Of a DNA stretch of 64,000 nucleotides, positions 37,285 to 50,245 are shown piece by piece. The stretch lies in assembly GCA_950295325.1 (NCBI GenBank), contig OX485808.1:1366501-1430500 (forward strand). Reading direction: 5' to 3'. Under the pieces are notes generated by a model. It saw only the letters and a list, made by a program, of their open reading frames with translations. It was not told the DNA's origin and searched no databases. Numbering within the stretch: the stretch's first letter is position 1; each line of letters opens with the position of its first letter. Origin of the DNA: Polytrichum commune (taxonomy: Eukaryota > Streptophyta > Polytrichopsida > Polytrichales > Polytrichaceae). The position numbers and the translations under genes were made by a program.

Positions 37285-38945
37285 TGTTGTGTAATGGTAT
37301 GGAGGGTACAATGATACCTAGTTGTTTAGGGAAACCGTCCATTTTAGGTTCACATACCTTGCACTAAATTGATGACTGAAGATGCCATTTATGAACATGT
37401 CCAAGCATGTGTAAGGTACATGATCCTAGTGTGGGTACTCTTAACTCCACAAACATATTCAGTCATTGGATTGGATCGGAAATCATTTCACATGGTTAGC
37501 AAATGTAAATCAAGAAAAAATGTTATTCCAAGGTTCACATTCTGCATTGTGAGATGCATAATTTATAATATAACAAGTAAATGTTATGTTTCTCTTCAAA
37601 ACAATCACATGAAACCCTTTGATTATGTTAAATCTTGAGTTGAGAACAATGTCTATCTCATAGTCCAAGCCCATCGTAACATGTATTGTTTTTCAAAAAA
37701 TGTGCAATTTTAACTACAAGCCTTGCCATATTTCACTCAAGTACAAGGTGCCCAATACTCAAACTCTCTTGGTGGCCTCATCACCGGGGTTTCTACTACC
37801 TTGTGGTTGTTATTTTACTCTTGTCATAGAACCCATCCAATTTGTACCATGAAGACAAAAAGAAAATGGCTTGTGACCACATAAAGCCCACACATCCTAA
37901 TGTAAAATAAAACTTTGACTCTACTAGGGCGCGTGATCTATAATGGGGTTGTAGTTGATCACTCAAAGACAATGTAGCATGGTTTGTTTTAGAATATAGG
38001 GTGTCTTACATTGGTGAATGTTTTCCAATCATTATTTGTATTGTGGGCACCACGTATCTCACAAACCTAGTCATCCCCCCCCCCCCCCCAATCGCCTTCT
38101 TCTTCTTAAGTTCCAAGAGCAACTAGAAAGAATGACTCTCAAGGTCTAGGTTAGTCACTGCAACACGTAGATGCTTGATAATTGAGAGTCAATTGTGTGC
38201 ACACATGCAAGAGAGCAACCTTCTTCAAGAAGCCTTCTTCTTTGCACTTGGGCCATGTGACCATGGAATACTTCACCATTGTCATGACGTCCTCGTGCAT
38301 TTTTTCCCACATTTGTTAAATCTCATTGTCATGCGAGAGGGGTGCTGCTTAGGGCATGTTTACTATGGTTACCAATGACCATGACCGTTGCTTTCATTGG
38401 TTGAGAAATGAGCAGCGGTCCCACTTTGGTTTACACAAGGTCATCTAAAATAGGTGTGATAATAGGTGAGCATGTCATAAAATTGGATGTCATGGAAGTG
38501 GCATTGAATTCTACATGTACAACAATGGATAATGTTTGGTGGTTGCCCAGGTTTTGCGGTGAGAGAATCCAAATAGGTTGTCTATTTGGAAAATAAGGTG
38601 ACAATGTCAAAAGATTGGGATTTTTAGTATATTATATTTTAATTTCCACAAATAATACTAGATTAAAAAAGTGTGTTTTGCGGTATTGCTCGATTGTTGT
38701 TTTTCATCAAAAACACTACGTCCCAGTTTAAGTATGATTTACACTATGTCCCGTGACCAAGGCTTTTGGAAAGTGATGTGGATTTCTCTCAGTGATGTGG
38801 ATCATCTTTTCTCACAACCCTTGATCACATGTGTAGAACAACCCCTCATGAATTCAATCACAATACGACAAACCAATAGCCTTTTTTAAAGCCACAATTC
38901 ATTATTGAATGCATTTCTAACTAAGCCAATCAATAATTTCTCCAT
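37285..38945. other. Intergenic, no gene seen
   Basis: AT-rich with a 15-base C run at 38075-38089. A segment starting at about 38,349 has a family B-like beginning (TTAGGGCATGTTTACTATGG) but no matching right end. Confidence 0.5.
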
Positions 38946-39330
38946 GTACTACACTAGATGTTGTATTTAGTGTCATATGGTATTTAATGTCACTATGGTA
39001 ACCTTCTCTAATGACACTTCTAATGAATATATCACAAGTATTGTCCTTCCAATTTACTTTTAGTTCTTCCACTCTTAGTTTTACATATGTGGCATCTCAA
39101 CGCTTATGTACTGAAATATCGCCATGAATGATTGAATTTTGGATGAAAATTCACCAATCTTCAATGCCGATTTTTTTTTTTTTTTTTTTTTTCCCCCTTC
39201 CATAAGGAATGAAAAATAATGTTAGATTTACATTTAGTGTTGGTGACACTAGCTACAAGGGCATATTACAATTACTATGGAGCAAGATAAATAGAATGGG
39301 TGCCCTAAATACAACATTTAGTGTCGTTAT
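38946..39330. mobile_element. Probable family E foldback element, diverged
   Basis: The left part CACTAGATGTTGTATTTAGT and the right part CTAAATACAACATTTAGTGT are related in inverted orientation. The interior has a long T run at about 39,171-39,192. The boundaries are approximate. Confidence 0.4.
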
Positions 39331-41895
39331 GGACAATTTACATATTCAAAATTGAAGCATTATCATAAGGGCCCCGCATGCTCCGAGTTTCTCGAAAGAA
39401 ATAAAATTCTTTTTCAATAGAGTCGCAATCCGACAGGCAGCAGGGATAGTGTTGAGATGCAGTGGGCAGTGTGCAAGTTAAGTTTTGACATTAAAAAAAC
39501 GGATGATAACTTGACTAGATGCGGATCATTATGGATGAAAAATGTGGATGAGAAGTGACACTTTTTGCATGTCTTCCTCTTTGTGCTTTAGGATGTAAGT
39601 GTTAGTACAGTCAGATTCCATCAACAGGCTCAACCGATTTGCCATATCATTAGGTTCAACTGAAAACCCATGAAATCTACTTAAGAAACCATTTCTCATC
39701 CATTTTCACACCTTCATAAGAATCATTAAGACCATCCGCATACATCATTCTTACATGTTCAATAAGAATAAATACGTGCAACTTCCTTAACCCCTAAAAG
39801 TTTGGGGGCATTTCGGCTTGAATCATATATCTAACATGAAAATATGTCTAAGATACAATATTATGATGCTCGCTCATCACTTAGTGCTCGTTCAGTGGGT
39901 CCTTGGAATTATAACAGTCTAATGATGCGCATGGAGATTTGTATTTTAACAGCTCCCAACATGTGAGTGTTATATTCCAAGGGCCCACATCACTGAGTAA
40001 TGTTACGAAGGTATTGTTTGGAGCTGATGTACAAGAGAAATCATGGAGAGTGAACTTTGGGTCACATCCATATGGATGGAATAAGAATTGTTATTCTAAA
40101 TTTGCACCAAATCATTTTAGGAGTTTTTTCCCTTAAAGAATGATTACAATTCTAAAATATGTTGAAATCATGTGATCATTGATACAATTGACTAAAAATA
40201 TGAAATTTTGTAACAAAAAAGGGTTTCAACTACTTTAAGGTTTTCGAAAGCAAGGATAGTTTGATTGGTCTGCTCTAGATGGTGTGGAGTTTTTTTGGCT
40301 CAAAGTGCCAGTATACCACGGGGAGGTCACTTCATTGTCAAGTTGACACCACGTGCGGACAAAGTTTGCTACCCCTATATTACATGCCATATATAATTTT
40401 AAAATTTATGATATTTTTTCTACATATACATAACCATTGATAGTATCTTTTGTATACTTTTTTGAAATTTTTAGTCATCTTTATTTTTTTTAGTAATTGT
40501 TTTAGTTCAATTCTGTGTCATTCTAGTTAGAAATGGTATGTTTTATGAAAAAAAACAAATCATCAAATTTAGTTACCACTTTTAACTATGTCATAGGTAC
40601 TGTGTATATCTACTCATGCAAAAAAATTGATAAAATTTTGACCCATTTTAGTGGTGCAACTTACCAAAAGAAGATATTTTTTGGCCGCACGTGGTGTTCA
40701 ACTTGACAATGGAGTGATCTACCCGTGTAGTATACAAACTTAGGACAAAAATAGTTTGCCTTGAGAAAAACATATTTGGAAAAACCTTGCAACCACTTTT
40801 AAGCTTCTTCGGCATTTACGGATTAACACTTCATCTCGAACGAGCATGATGTTCCAAAGTGTGCTTAACACTAATAGAAGGTCACTAAAGACCCACTTAA
40901 AATTTGAGTGAGGAGGCAAGCTATGATTGTTTCATGTAGGTTCCATGTAGGTTTTGTCCATGGTAGTCAACGTCAACTATCTCTAGCAGTGTAGACAACA
41001 CCTCAAACCAACACATGCTCCATAATAAAAATATCTCGGGGGGTTCACTCCCTCTTATATTTTGCATACACGTGCGTTCGGGACCTATTTATTGGGGGGG
41101 TTATTTACCTTGCAAAAAAGATTATAAGGTGATGGTATTTTACATGTAGACATGTTTCATTATTTTAAAATCCCCTATTTACATGTACATATTTTATAAA
41201 AATTATCTACAATGAATATAATGGACCCTACTTCTTATCGCACGTTGTTCTACGATTTTTGCCAGTGAACCCCCCGAGAAAAATATAGATAAAAATGGCA
41301 ATCGATTTCAGTTTAAATGTCGCTCATCATCCAATCAATAAAACCCTCTAGAATTGGCATATGAACTCCAAACTCTCACATGTATGTAACCAAATCAAAT
41401 TCACATGTTTTTAATTTAATCCAATGTCATCATCTATTGTGTCATCCAATCTGATTCATTAGTTGTCCCTACTTGAAACATTTAACTTTACGACTCCTTT
41501 GCAACCATTGGACCTTCTCAAAACTTGTTAAAATGAGCATATGATTCTTCTCACATCTTTGTTATGGAGTTGGTGTCCACATACAATAAGGAAAGGATGT
41601 TAGTGATAGAGGACTCAAATGCCCGAACGATCAAGGTGGTGTGAGATTTCCAACTTGTTCAATAAGAATGCGCTCTTGAGAGTTCAAGGGTTGGTTTTGT
41701 GTCAACAATGCCCGCTAGAAGATAATGATATTTTCCAATGGATTTCAAGGAGATTTTGGATACTTTTCACGAGCTTTCTTTCTCCAACGGAATGCACGCA
41801 AATTTGTATTTATTTACATATTTTGATACAAGACTCATTATACTTGTGCTTCTATGGGGGTCCGGATGTCTTGGTTGGAACGAGGTGAATGCACC
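39331..41895. other. Intergenic, no gene seen
   Basis: AT-rich sequence. A plus-strand frame at 41,619-41,888 contains no motif I recognise and runs into the next MITE. Confidence 0.45.
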
Positions 41896-41898
41896 TAA

Positions 41899-42419
41899 GG
41901 GCCACTTCACACATGAGACCGAGAGCCCGTGACCATTAAACATTAAGCACTCTCATTGGTGGGAAAAGGCGGAGCCGGTCCAAGTTCACTTCACACTACG
42001 CTTGAGGGACCAACGGAGTATGTGGAATGCAAGATGGATGTAAAGTCTACATGGAGTCCTACATGGTATCGAATGGATCATGTTTCAGGATCATCGAATG
42101 TTTCATGGTCACTTGAACTATTTTCACAAAACCACCTCTTGGAGGTAGGCCTAACACAAAACCGGGAGACCATGGCACTCCGAACGCTCACAATTGTTGG
42201 TTCATTCTATTTTATGAGGTGTGAGGACCGGCATGAAAAGGAATGCATTGAAATAGCATTTGGTTGAGGGCCCAGTGACATACAACTTCACACTACACTT
42301 GAGGATCCGTGACCACACTACATGATTTTGGAGGTGATATTGGAACGGCCTTTGGACACTTTCTTTTGGGCTCTCACAATCTCATGGTCACGGCTCTTGG
42401 CTCGTGTGTGAAGTGGCCC
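41899..42419 (+). mobile_element. Harbinger-like MITE, family A copy 3
   Basis: A 521-base copy in the same orientation as copy 1, flanked by TAA at 41896-41898 and 42420-42422. The ends begin GGGCCACTTCACACATGAG and GGGCCACTTCACACACGAG. It carries a small internal duplication around ATCATGTTTCAGGATCATCG. Confidence 0.85.
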
Positions 42420-42646
42420 TAACTTATTGTGGACACTTTGAGCATCTCAACCTAATATGTCGTGGATGAAGTACAAAGTATATGTCCTACGAGCAAATTA
42501 GCCAAACTAAATCACATGAAAGTATGTACGTGTTATTTATGGAGTCAAGGTGGATTGTCCTTTGGATACTTTAAGCAAAATTGGTAGATGGCTCTTTGTC
42601 TCACATGCACGATTCAACCGATGTCGGGGGGAGATTAAATTTTAGG

Positions 42647-42850
42647 CATAATCCGAGAAAATCCTAGTGTTTCCCATGTTACATGTTGTGATCTTTCGAA
42701 GTTTTCATTGTTAATTCGATATATATTCCTTATATTCCTCTAAAATGATGCGTAATTTCCCCGAAGTCTTCAACATCAACCGGTTATTCCTCGATCAAAC
42801 TTAACCGGTTCATCCGTAACTAGCGGTCCCTAGTCGTTGGTTTCAACCAC
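42647..42850 (+). mobile_element. Family C element, copy 3
   Basis: Shares GAAAATCCTAGTGTTTCCCA, CTTCAACATCAACCGGTTAT and CTTAACCGGTTCATCCGTAA with the other family C copies. It carries one copy of the unit that is tandemly repeated at 12,298-12,826. Confidence 0.6.
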
Positions 42851-43711
42851 ATGTACCTATATGTTAGAAAGCATTACGGGTTATAGTTCACCTTAGATGT
42901 CCCCACCTTAATAGTGATTCCAATGTGATAGAAAACCATTTATGATCATCCAATCTCCGTCATGAAACCCTAAAAAATATTGACCCAAAACTTCCTAATG
43001 CACTCATTGTATGTGCATGTATGATTGGGCATGTGTGTGACTTACTTATAATTTCTTAAGACCTAGATGACTCGGGCACCTTGATACATTCAAAAAGTTG
43101 AACACATGGACCTAAGATTGTTTACATGTTTGCCCCAAATTTCTAGCACTCTAGACACTCATTGAATGTGTTAAAATCTTGGACATGATGAACTTGTGCG
43201 TTGAGAGTGTGTATAAAGGCAAGTTTGGTGTTGCTATTCACATGTACTTTGATGCCACGTACTATTTGATGCATGTATTCAACATGCTTATAGATATGTT
43301 ATGTTCACTTACAAAATTCTCTTGATATTAGGCATGTATGTTCTACAATTTCTCAAAAACTTCAACAATGTTTTTGATGTTTCATCCCCAAAAACAACAA
43401 ATAATAAATCCCCTAACTCACACCCTAAGCGGACTTGCATGAGGGGTACCACAAATTTGGATCATCTTAAGCGAGTTTTTGCCTAGTGTTTTTTTGATAC
43501 TTTTGAGACTTAGTTGACTTGGGCACCTTCTTTGGAATATCCGAAGTTTGGGTGGGTGAATTTGTAATATGTTTGTAATTTATAACAATGATTAAAGATG
43601 TCGAATCCAAGTTGATCTATCCCCAAGAAATCACCAATTGAAAAATATTAATAAATGAATGCTTGATTTGACATGTGCTCAGGGTATTGAGTAATTTATA
43701 TTTTGCACTTA
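42851..43711. other. Intergenic, no gene seen
   Basis: AT-rich, nothing recognisable. Confidence 0.5.
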
Positions 43712-44338
43712 GGGTGAGTTTGTATTGGGGTCTAGGTCCAAGAAACTCAAGGTCAAAAACACCCCTTCACGGACTTTATTTTCAAACTCAAGATTAGACC
43801 CAACCTTGACAATTAGGTTTTCAAACTAGGAGGAGTAGTAGTTTTTAGAGGCATGATCATTGAAATTTAGGGGAGAAAATGGTGCCAAATTAGTGTTACT
43901 TTTATTTTGTATACTTTGGTTCCATACCAGAATGCATGGGTCCACATTTATGCTTTTGACCGACAAGTTTGTTGATTTTGGATTTTGTTTGCTTGATTTT
44001 GGAATCTCTTTGTTGTTGGAACCCCAATGCACATTGAACCCTCGTGATAGATTTTGTTTAAGGAAAAAAAATCAAGCGATCCCATTGGTTGAGAGTATAA
44101 ATTTGGACCCAAGTAGTGTACCCTATGGTTTGGGTCCAAGGTATGAAAAAAAAAATTGGTGCTAATATGGAACCACTTTCCTACAAAATCTCATCAATCC
44201 CCACCAAAGAAAATACTCCTAGTTTAAGAAACCAATCTTCAAAGCTGGGTTGAATCTTGAGCCTATAAGTAAGACCCATATAAAGGGGTATTTTGGACAC
44301 CAAATGTCTTGGACCTAGACCATGATGTAAATCCACTC
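43712..44338. mobile_element. Probable Harbinger-like element with diverged ends
   Basis: The left end GGGTGAGTTTGTATTGGGGT and the minus-strand right end GAGTGGATTTACATCATGGT both continue into CTAGGTCCAAGA, so the ends are inverted repeats. The left flank is TTA and the right flank TAA, so the target duplication is not exact. No coding frame. Confidence 0.45.
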
Positions 44339-45223
44339 TAAGTACCCCCCATTATGATTTATGTGGTGGGTTGCATTATTGATGAAATCCATGCACCAAG
44401 TTTTTTGAGGATAAATAATGTGGGTGCACATTTTTTGCAAAACCACACTATACACCATGGAAGGTCAAATAAACGAATGATGACATTTTCTTCAAATCTT
44501 GCTCATTTTCCAATCACACAAACATTTGTTCTTGTTGACATTCTATGTGTTCTTTCCACAGTAACTGAGACCCCCTTCTAACTCTTGGCCATTTAGAGCC
44601 AATGACCAATCGAAGATCGATTAAAGACCTTCAAGACACACCTCCATGTCGATTTTTGGCGTTCTCTCCCTTGATAATCAAACTTAGGAAGTGAGTTTAT
44701 GCTCTTTGAATTCACGTTCTCGATTACTTTTAACCAACACCTTACCCACAACTAGAAGTGAAACAACGAGGACGTAGTGAGTGGTTCTAGATTCAAGTGT
44801 AACTAGCTTTGCATGCTATTTTCATGTGTGATGCCGTATATTATACGGGCACACCATAGGGACGAGGAGGGATAAGTCTCACACTATACATATGCCCATA
44901 ATTTTCATCATAACCAATGCTCACCCAAGAGCAAAAGGGTAATAAAAACTCGCCACACTTTCTCACCCACGAAGGCACAAAATCATACACAACTCCCAAA
45001 TAATCTTCATGAGTTGATCGAATATGTCTGATAACCAACTTGAGCAAGTGGACGACTTGCTGCTCTTGTGGCTCGCTGTCCACTCTCCACTCATTGGTTA
45101 TCTAGTCCATATTGACAAGCTGGACCATAATACTCAAATGTAATTAATTTCAGAGTCCGGGAAGGCAAAAGGCTAACGGAACCGAATGTACATCATGAAG
45201 ATGGTTTCAAACCAACTAATTCC
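44339..45223. other. Intergenic, no recognised gene
   Basis: A minus-strand frame at 44,841-45,083 lies downstream of the LINE-like fragment but has no motif I can name. Confidence 0.4.
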
Positions 45224-45480
45224 CTAGAGTGGCAGAGTGTAGGTAGCCTCCATGAGATAGAGACTAACGCCAACTCCACGATCCGAATGAAAGAAAGACT
45301 CGAGGCTCCCTGAAACTACATTCTCATATATCGATGAAAACTCACCTCTTAGTAATATTACACAGGGGACACTCCAACACAAACCGTGCCTCGTTTTCCA
45401 CTGCATCGTAACAACAAAAGTGGCATAGTTCTATCATCTCTTGAGACAGGGATACTCGACCACCATCCAGTCTCAATCGT
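45224..45480 (-). pseudogene. Degraded LINE-like reverse-transcriptase C-terminus
   Basis: The minus strand reads LRLDGGRVSLSQEMIELCHF, then CCYDAVENEARFVLECPLCN. This is the arrangement R-x-C-x2-C...V-E-x-E-x-H/R-F-x-x-x-C-P-L found near the end of many LINE ORF2 proteins. A stop follows ITKR and further stops break the frame, after which another frame gives YENVVSGSLESFFHSDRGVG. No catalytic domain is present. Confidence 0.5.
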
Positions 45481-47039
45481 AAGCCTATCTATGGTTTCCA
45501 ATGTGCATTCCAATTGCCCCACACTAATCTACCAACATTCCACACCATTTTGAATAATTATCACCACGGTAAAAAAAACATGTGAATTATCGATTTTGTT
45601 TCCTCCGCTTTGGTTCTTACACAGACAAGTCCACAAAGTTACGAGGTTTTTGTAACCCGATTAATTTACATGGGTAAAAAAGGCCAGCCTCACTTAATTA
45701 AAGGGGTTCCATAACCCCCCCCCCCTGGGGACGAGTGTGATGAGTTTGAACAGGAAAGAGAGGGAAGTGAAGAGCAAGGAGGGGGGGGAGAGCCTGAATT
45801 ATTGGGGGGTGGTCTTCCCCAGATCCAAGGGTCAAGATGCTCTCGTTCGCAGTGGCGGGAACGCCCACCCACTGCCCTCCCTGACTAGCGGTGCCGTGTA
45901 ACGTGGACCAATGGGGTTGCTTCCCTCCACATGAAGGAAAAAGCCTCGCTTAGCTTCAGTGCGAAGGCCCTTGTCTCCAGGAAAGGCAAGGGAAAAGAAG
46001 GGGGCGAGAAGGAGGGGAGAGGAGGGGAGGGCGGGACCCACCTAATCTCCCCTTCCCCCTACTTTTACTACCTACCACGTTTAGGTACCTTCCCCCGCAT
46101 TATACGGCGTGACACATCACCTACCTACCTAACTACCTACCGGATCGCTCCACCATACGCGCTCCTTTCACTGTACCACGATTTATACCTACCTACCAGA
46201 CCGGCCCCCGCCTTCCTACCTAGTGTTCTTCCTACCTGCCAGGTGAGGGTACCTTCCTCCGTCTTCTACGTGCTTGCCATCTCAGCTACCTACCGGTCTC
46301 CAGCTACATGCAGATACTTACGCTGGTGTTTGGTACCCGGACTGGTGGAGGGCCGGGTAGGGTACCGGCACGGGTATATCACTCATGGATACAAACGATT
46401 AGTCGTGACAATTTTGACAATTTTAATTACTCTAGTAGATGATTTAAATAAATATATTACTTAGTTCTACATAATATGTTTGGCTTGCTTGATATTGAAA
46501 TAGCATTTTAAGTATATTTGGACACACCACTTGCTTGAAAATAATGGGGGATGTGCACTCGTGGGGGACAAAAACATCAAAACGGCATCAAACGAAAGCA
46601 ACAACATAACTACCATAACTTTGGATGTTTGTATTCTGTGTTCGCTAACGATCATATTCGGTAATCTAGTGTACGTCATATTGGTGGTTGGAATTGTCCA
46701 AAATTCATGCATAAATCCAAATATATTGATATCCTAGTTAGTAATCGTAAAGTGTCCGTCTAGTGTCATTAAACACGAATTGTAATCCTAGCATTATTTG
46801 TCGTTCCTTGTAACAAAAGACTGAACATTCCATATTTACAATGTTGCAACTATTGTTGCTTACTAAGTGTTTTTTCATCCAAATTTCAATCTGTCATGAC
46901 AATATTTCATTATGGATATGTTAGGATGTAGGATATACTAAAAACGGATGAACTAGAGTAAGTTGGGATGATTAGCATTCGTAAACTTATCCACAAATGG
47001 TGTCATAAGAATTTGTTTTTACCACAATGACCTAAAATT
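45481..47039. other. Intergenic with a GC-rich island at 45,690-46,420
   Basis: The island holds an 11-base C run, purine-rich AGGGGAG tracts and many TACCTACC tetramer repeats. A 177-codon plus-strand frame (45,931-46,464) is mostly low-complexity Lys/Gly/Glu then Tyr/Pro, as these repeats would give by chance, so I do not call it a gene. Confidence 0.5.
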
Positions 47040-47947
47040 TTGTATGACACTAAATACAATATTCAAGGTACTTCCCCGCCCCCTCCCACCTTTTAGTTGT
47101 TGCAGTACTACACTAGGTATTTGGTTTACTGTGGATTACACTACATTTGGTGTGCCATGTAAATTAGAGTGGTCTTCATGGCTTGTCATATAACACCACC
47201 AAGTGTCATGTGACTCACTCGTCTCCAATTGCCGACGTGGTGGTTATAGATTGATTAGTGTGGGCTAAAGATGGGTAGTGTGGGTCATACAAATAAGATT
47301 TGCATCCTTTACTATGGCCAAATTGTTACAAAAGGTTTATAATTATATTTTTTAAATGAGATAATCGTGTCACGTGGTTTTGTTTGTTTCTTGTTCTGTT
47401 TTGTCTTGATGTTTTTTTTGGTGTGTTTTGGAACTAATTGAAAAATTCAATTGCCAAGAAGTAAGGGCTAGGCTTCATTGTGATACATAGTTACATTATG
47501 TACTACCCTTTGGATTTTTCATTTTTGTAAAGTATTGAAAATGAAGAGTTGGTTTTGGTTTTGAGCTACGGTCCACAAATATGAGGCAAGTGATTTTACT
47601 AAAGGGAGACCAACTATGTTGGAGAATTGTGGTAATTGACACTCTATTGAGGAAAATAATGGTTTGTTCCTCTCTTGATTGAGTGATGCTGAAATTGGCA
47701 TTCGAGACCTCAATTTAATGTCGAGGGGTATCAACTTGGGATTCATTTGAGTGAGGGATTAGAGAGGATGTTGTGGCTCTTTAGTAATGTGGCCTCCTAT
47801 GCAATGGTCCAATACTCTATGGTGAATTGATTGATCACCGCAAGGTTGGTGTATTGTGTATCTCCAAAAACAAAGATGATAAGAGGCACGATCCACCTAT
47901 TCATGAGCTATTTATCTTTCAATGGAACCAGGAGTTAAAGCTCTCCT
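47040..47947. other. Intergenic with a family E fragment
   Basis: TGACACTAAATACAATATTC at about 47,040 is a family E end fragment. No gene is recognised in the rest. Confidence 0.45.
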
Positions 47948-48177
47948 CAACTACACCAAACATGATACTTAATTTCACTTATTATCTGGAATTACGCAAC
48001 GCTATAGTTGTTTGTTGAATATCTTATCTTTTTAACCAACAAAGGTTGAATTGGTTGTTTGGACATCATATAACATTAACGTCTTTGCTTGATAAAATTT
48101 ACGTTATTAATGAGAAGATATAGGAGTGTGTAACTCGGAATAGTAAGTGACACTAAATATCATGTTTAGTGTAGTCC
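47948..48177. mobile_element. Foldback MITE, family E copy 2
   Basis: The left end AACTACACCAAACATGATAC with TTAATTTCACTTATT matches the left end of copy 1. The right end AGTGACACTAAATATCATGT with TTAGTGTAGTCC is its inverted partner. The length is similar to copy 1. Confidence 0.55.
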
Positions 48178-49673
48178 TTGGCCATAAGCCATCTAGCTCT
48201 CCCTCATGCCTTTAGGGTGAGTTAAGTGGCTTGAACTAATGGTTGTTAATTACTAGGCAAAAGCATAGTTCGACACCATACTCCTAACTAGTTGATAGCT
48301 CCCCTTTACCCTTGGAACTTATAGTATCCCCAGGGTGGGGCCCTTTAGTCTTGCAAATAGTGAAGCCCTAGTTATATAGTAAGTAGTAAATGTATCAATA
48401 TTTGCGTTACACATTACAACTAGGGATAGGGTCAACTTTTAACTACATAAGATATTTACTATGGAATGCAACATGAAGACTGTAGTTGGGGCTAACAATG
48501 AGAGAAAGTTGCGAACGTTAGATTTTACACCACTTGCCATCCATACAACCTCTCATGATTTTACCACAAATATTTGTTGAACTAAATTTCACTTTGAGTT
48601 CAATTGGAACAAATAAAGGTACAAAGATGCAAAATGTGGTCAAGAACAAAAGAAAAGTGAACGTTTTAAATATCTTGTTGGTTTTTTATTACAAAAAAAA
48701 TTCTATGATAGAAGTAGGGTGAGGCCTCTCATGTTTTTAGGGACTAAAATTTCCATAGCCATCCACACGATATACGTGACAACGCTACAAGCCATAATCT
48801 TGAATTGTTGACTATTGAAACATGGAGGGGTGTAAGATGGCGTCACCTACGTTATATATGGGTATGAAATAAATATTTTCTACATTTAAAGATCATTATT
48901 CATGTAATATTGATCCGGAACCTATTATTGGGTTATGTGGAGTATGGATTTTGGTTCACTGCACGGGCACAACACCCACCATTGGGGGGACTTGCACACG
49001 CAGGGGGGGGGGGGATTATGGTAAAACCCTACCTCTCCTAAGTTTGTTGTAAATTCCTTCCAATTGGGTTCCACTAGATTAAATCTTGATCTCTGACCCC
49101 AAATTAGAAGCCGATTCGACTATAACTAAAAACTACTCGGGTATGCAATGTTTCTTTGCGTTTTCGCTCTCCCTAGGTAAGTAAAATGAAACTTTACCCA
49201 TGTGCATGATTGATATGCAATAAACTACTTACTTATGTTAAGATTCTTTCAATGTACACAAATAAGTGGTACGCGTTGTGCACTAAGGTAGTCACCGTCA
49301 GCATGCGTTCCTTATTGGACATGTCCAATCACACTTGGCTTTTCCTTCATCAATGATGGCCACCTTCCATATGATGTGTGTGATTTCAATTAAATCATCT
49401 TTGCATCAACATACACCTCTCCATTTTGGCTAGAGTTTCATATTGGCCCATGAACTTGGTATCCATTAACCTACAAAATGCTACGCCACGTTTTCAAATG
49501 GATGGACTCTCTAGTAAGATGCAATAAATAAATAGACGTATAGATAGAATCATCGACTTTCTCAGGAGACAAGCATGATAAATGAAAAGTCCTTATTCCA
49601 ATTATATGGATATGGTCTAAGTTTTTTTAAATATATTTATTATTATAATTTGACGCACTTTCTTGATATACCA
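48178..49673. other. Intergenic, no gene seen
   Basis: AT-rich with a G run at about 49,003-49,014. Nothing recognisable. Confidence 0.5.
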
Positions 49674-49890
49674 TCATCTATCATTGAAGGTTAAGTCATT
49701 CCTCCCAACCCATGAAATTGTCCAAAGGGTGATCACTATTAGATAAAGCCACACTCTCAAAGAGGCAGGGATCTTCTTGTCGAAAATCTCATGATGCAAA
49801 TTTTGAAGTCTGTAACTTGCCACAAAATTTCGAATTGAATCCCTCAAAGTGCATAAGACACACATGGGTATGTGTTTCTTATGCAAAATA
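49674..49890 (-). pseudogene. LINE 3' fragment, same family as 20,137-20,740
   Basis: The frame reads HHEIFDKKIPASLRVWLYLI, then VITLWTISWVGRNDLTFN. It aligns with HGIFGRKNIPSFLSKVSRVW and IERTNLTCNN of the other fragment. The W...RN pattern is that of the segment following the zinc-binding motif in plant LINEs. The rest of the element is absent. Confidence 0.5.
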
Positions 49891-50021
49891 TAAATTGTTC
49901 AACGCAAGAGCTCCACCTCATTAATTTGTGTTTCTATTCCACTTCAGATATACCAAATTTTGGTGCAAGTACAAGCTCCACAAATGCTCAACTTTTTGTT
50001 CAAGTTGAGTGTAGCAACCAG

Positions 50022-50245
50022 TGTCCGGGGAGATTTTTGGACATAATCGGTCGAGATCCTAGTGTTTCCAAGTCCAACCGGTTACATGTTGACATGCTTC
50101 ATGTTTCCCTTATTAATGTGAGGTATATTCTATAGATTCCTCTAAGACAATCGGTAATTTCCCTGAAGTCTTGAACTTCAACTGGTTATTTATCAAACTT
50201 AATCAATTCATCCGTAACTAGCAGCCGGTTCTTCCCATTCATTGC
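50022..50245 (+). mobile_element. Family C element, copy 4
   Basis: It begins CAGTGTCCGGGGAGATTTTT and ends near GCCGGTTCTTCCCATTCATT. This is the clearest copy for the left end: its GTGTCCGGGGAGA is the reverse complement of TTCTCCCCGGACA at the end of the array units, so the family has inverted terminal repeats. Confidence 0.65.

Noticed and set aside
38349..38760. Fourth family B element
   Set aside because: A family B-like left start is present but the right end and interior do not match.
45931..46464. 177-codon plus-strand frame in GC-rich island
   Set aside because: Low-complexity composition explained by purine-rich and TACC repeats; no domain.
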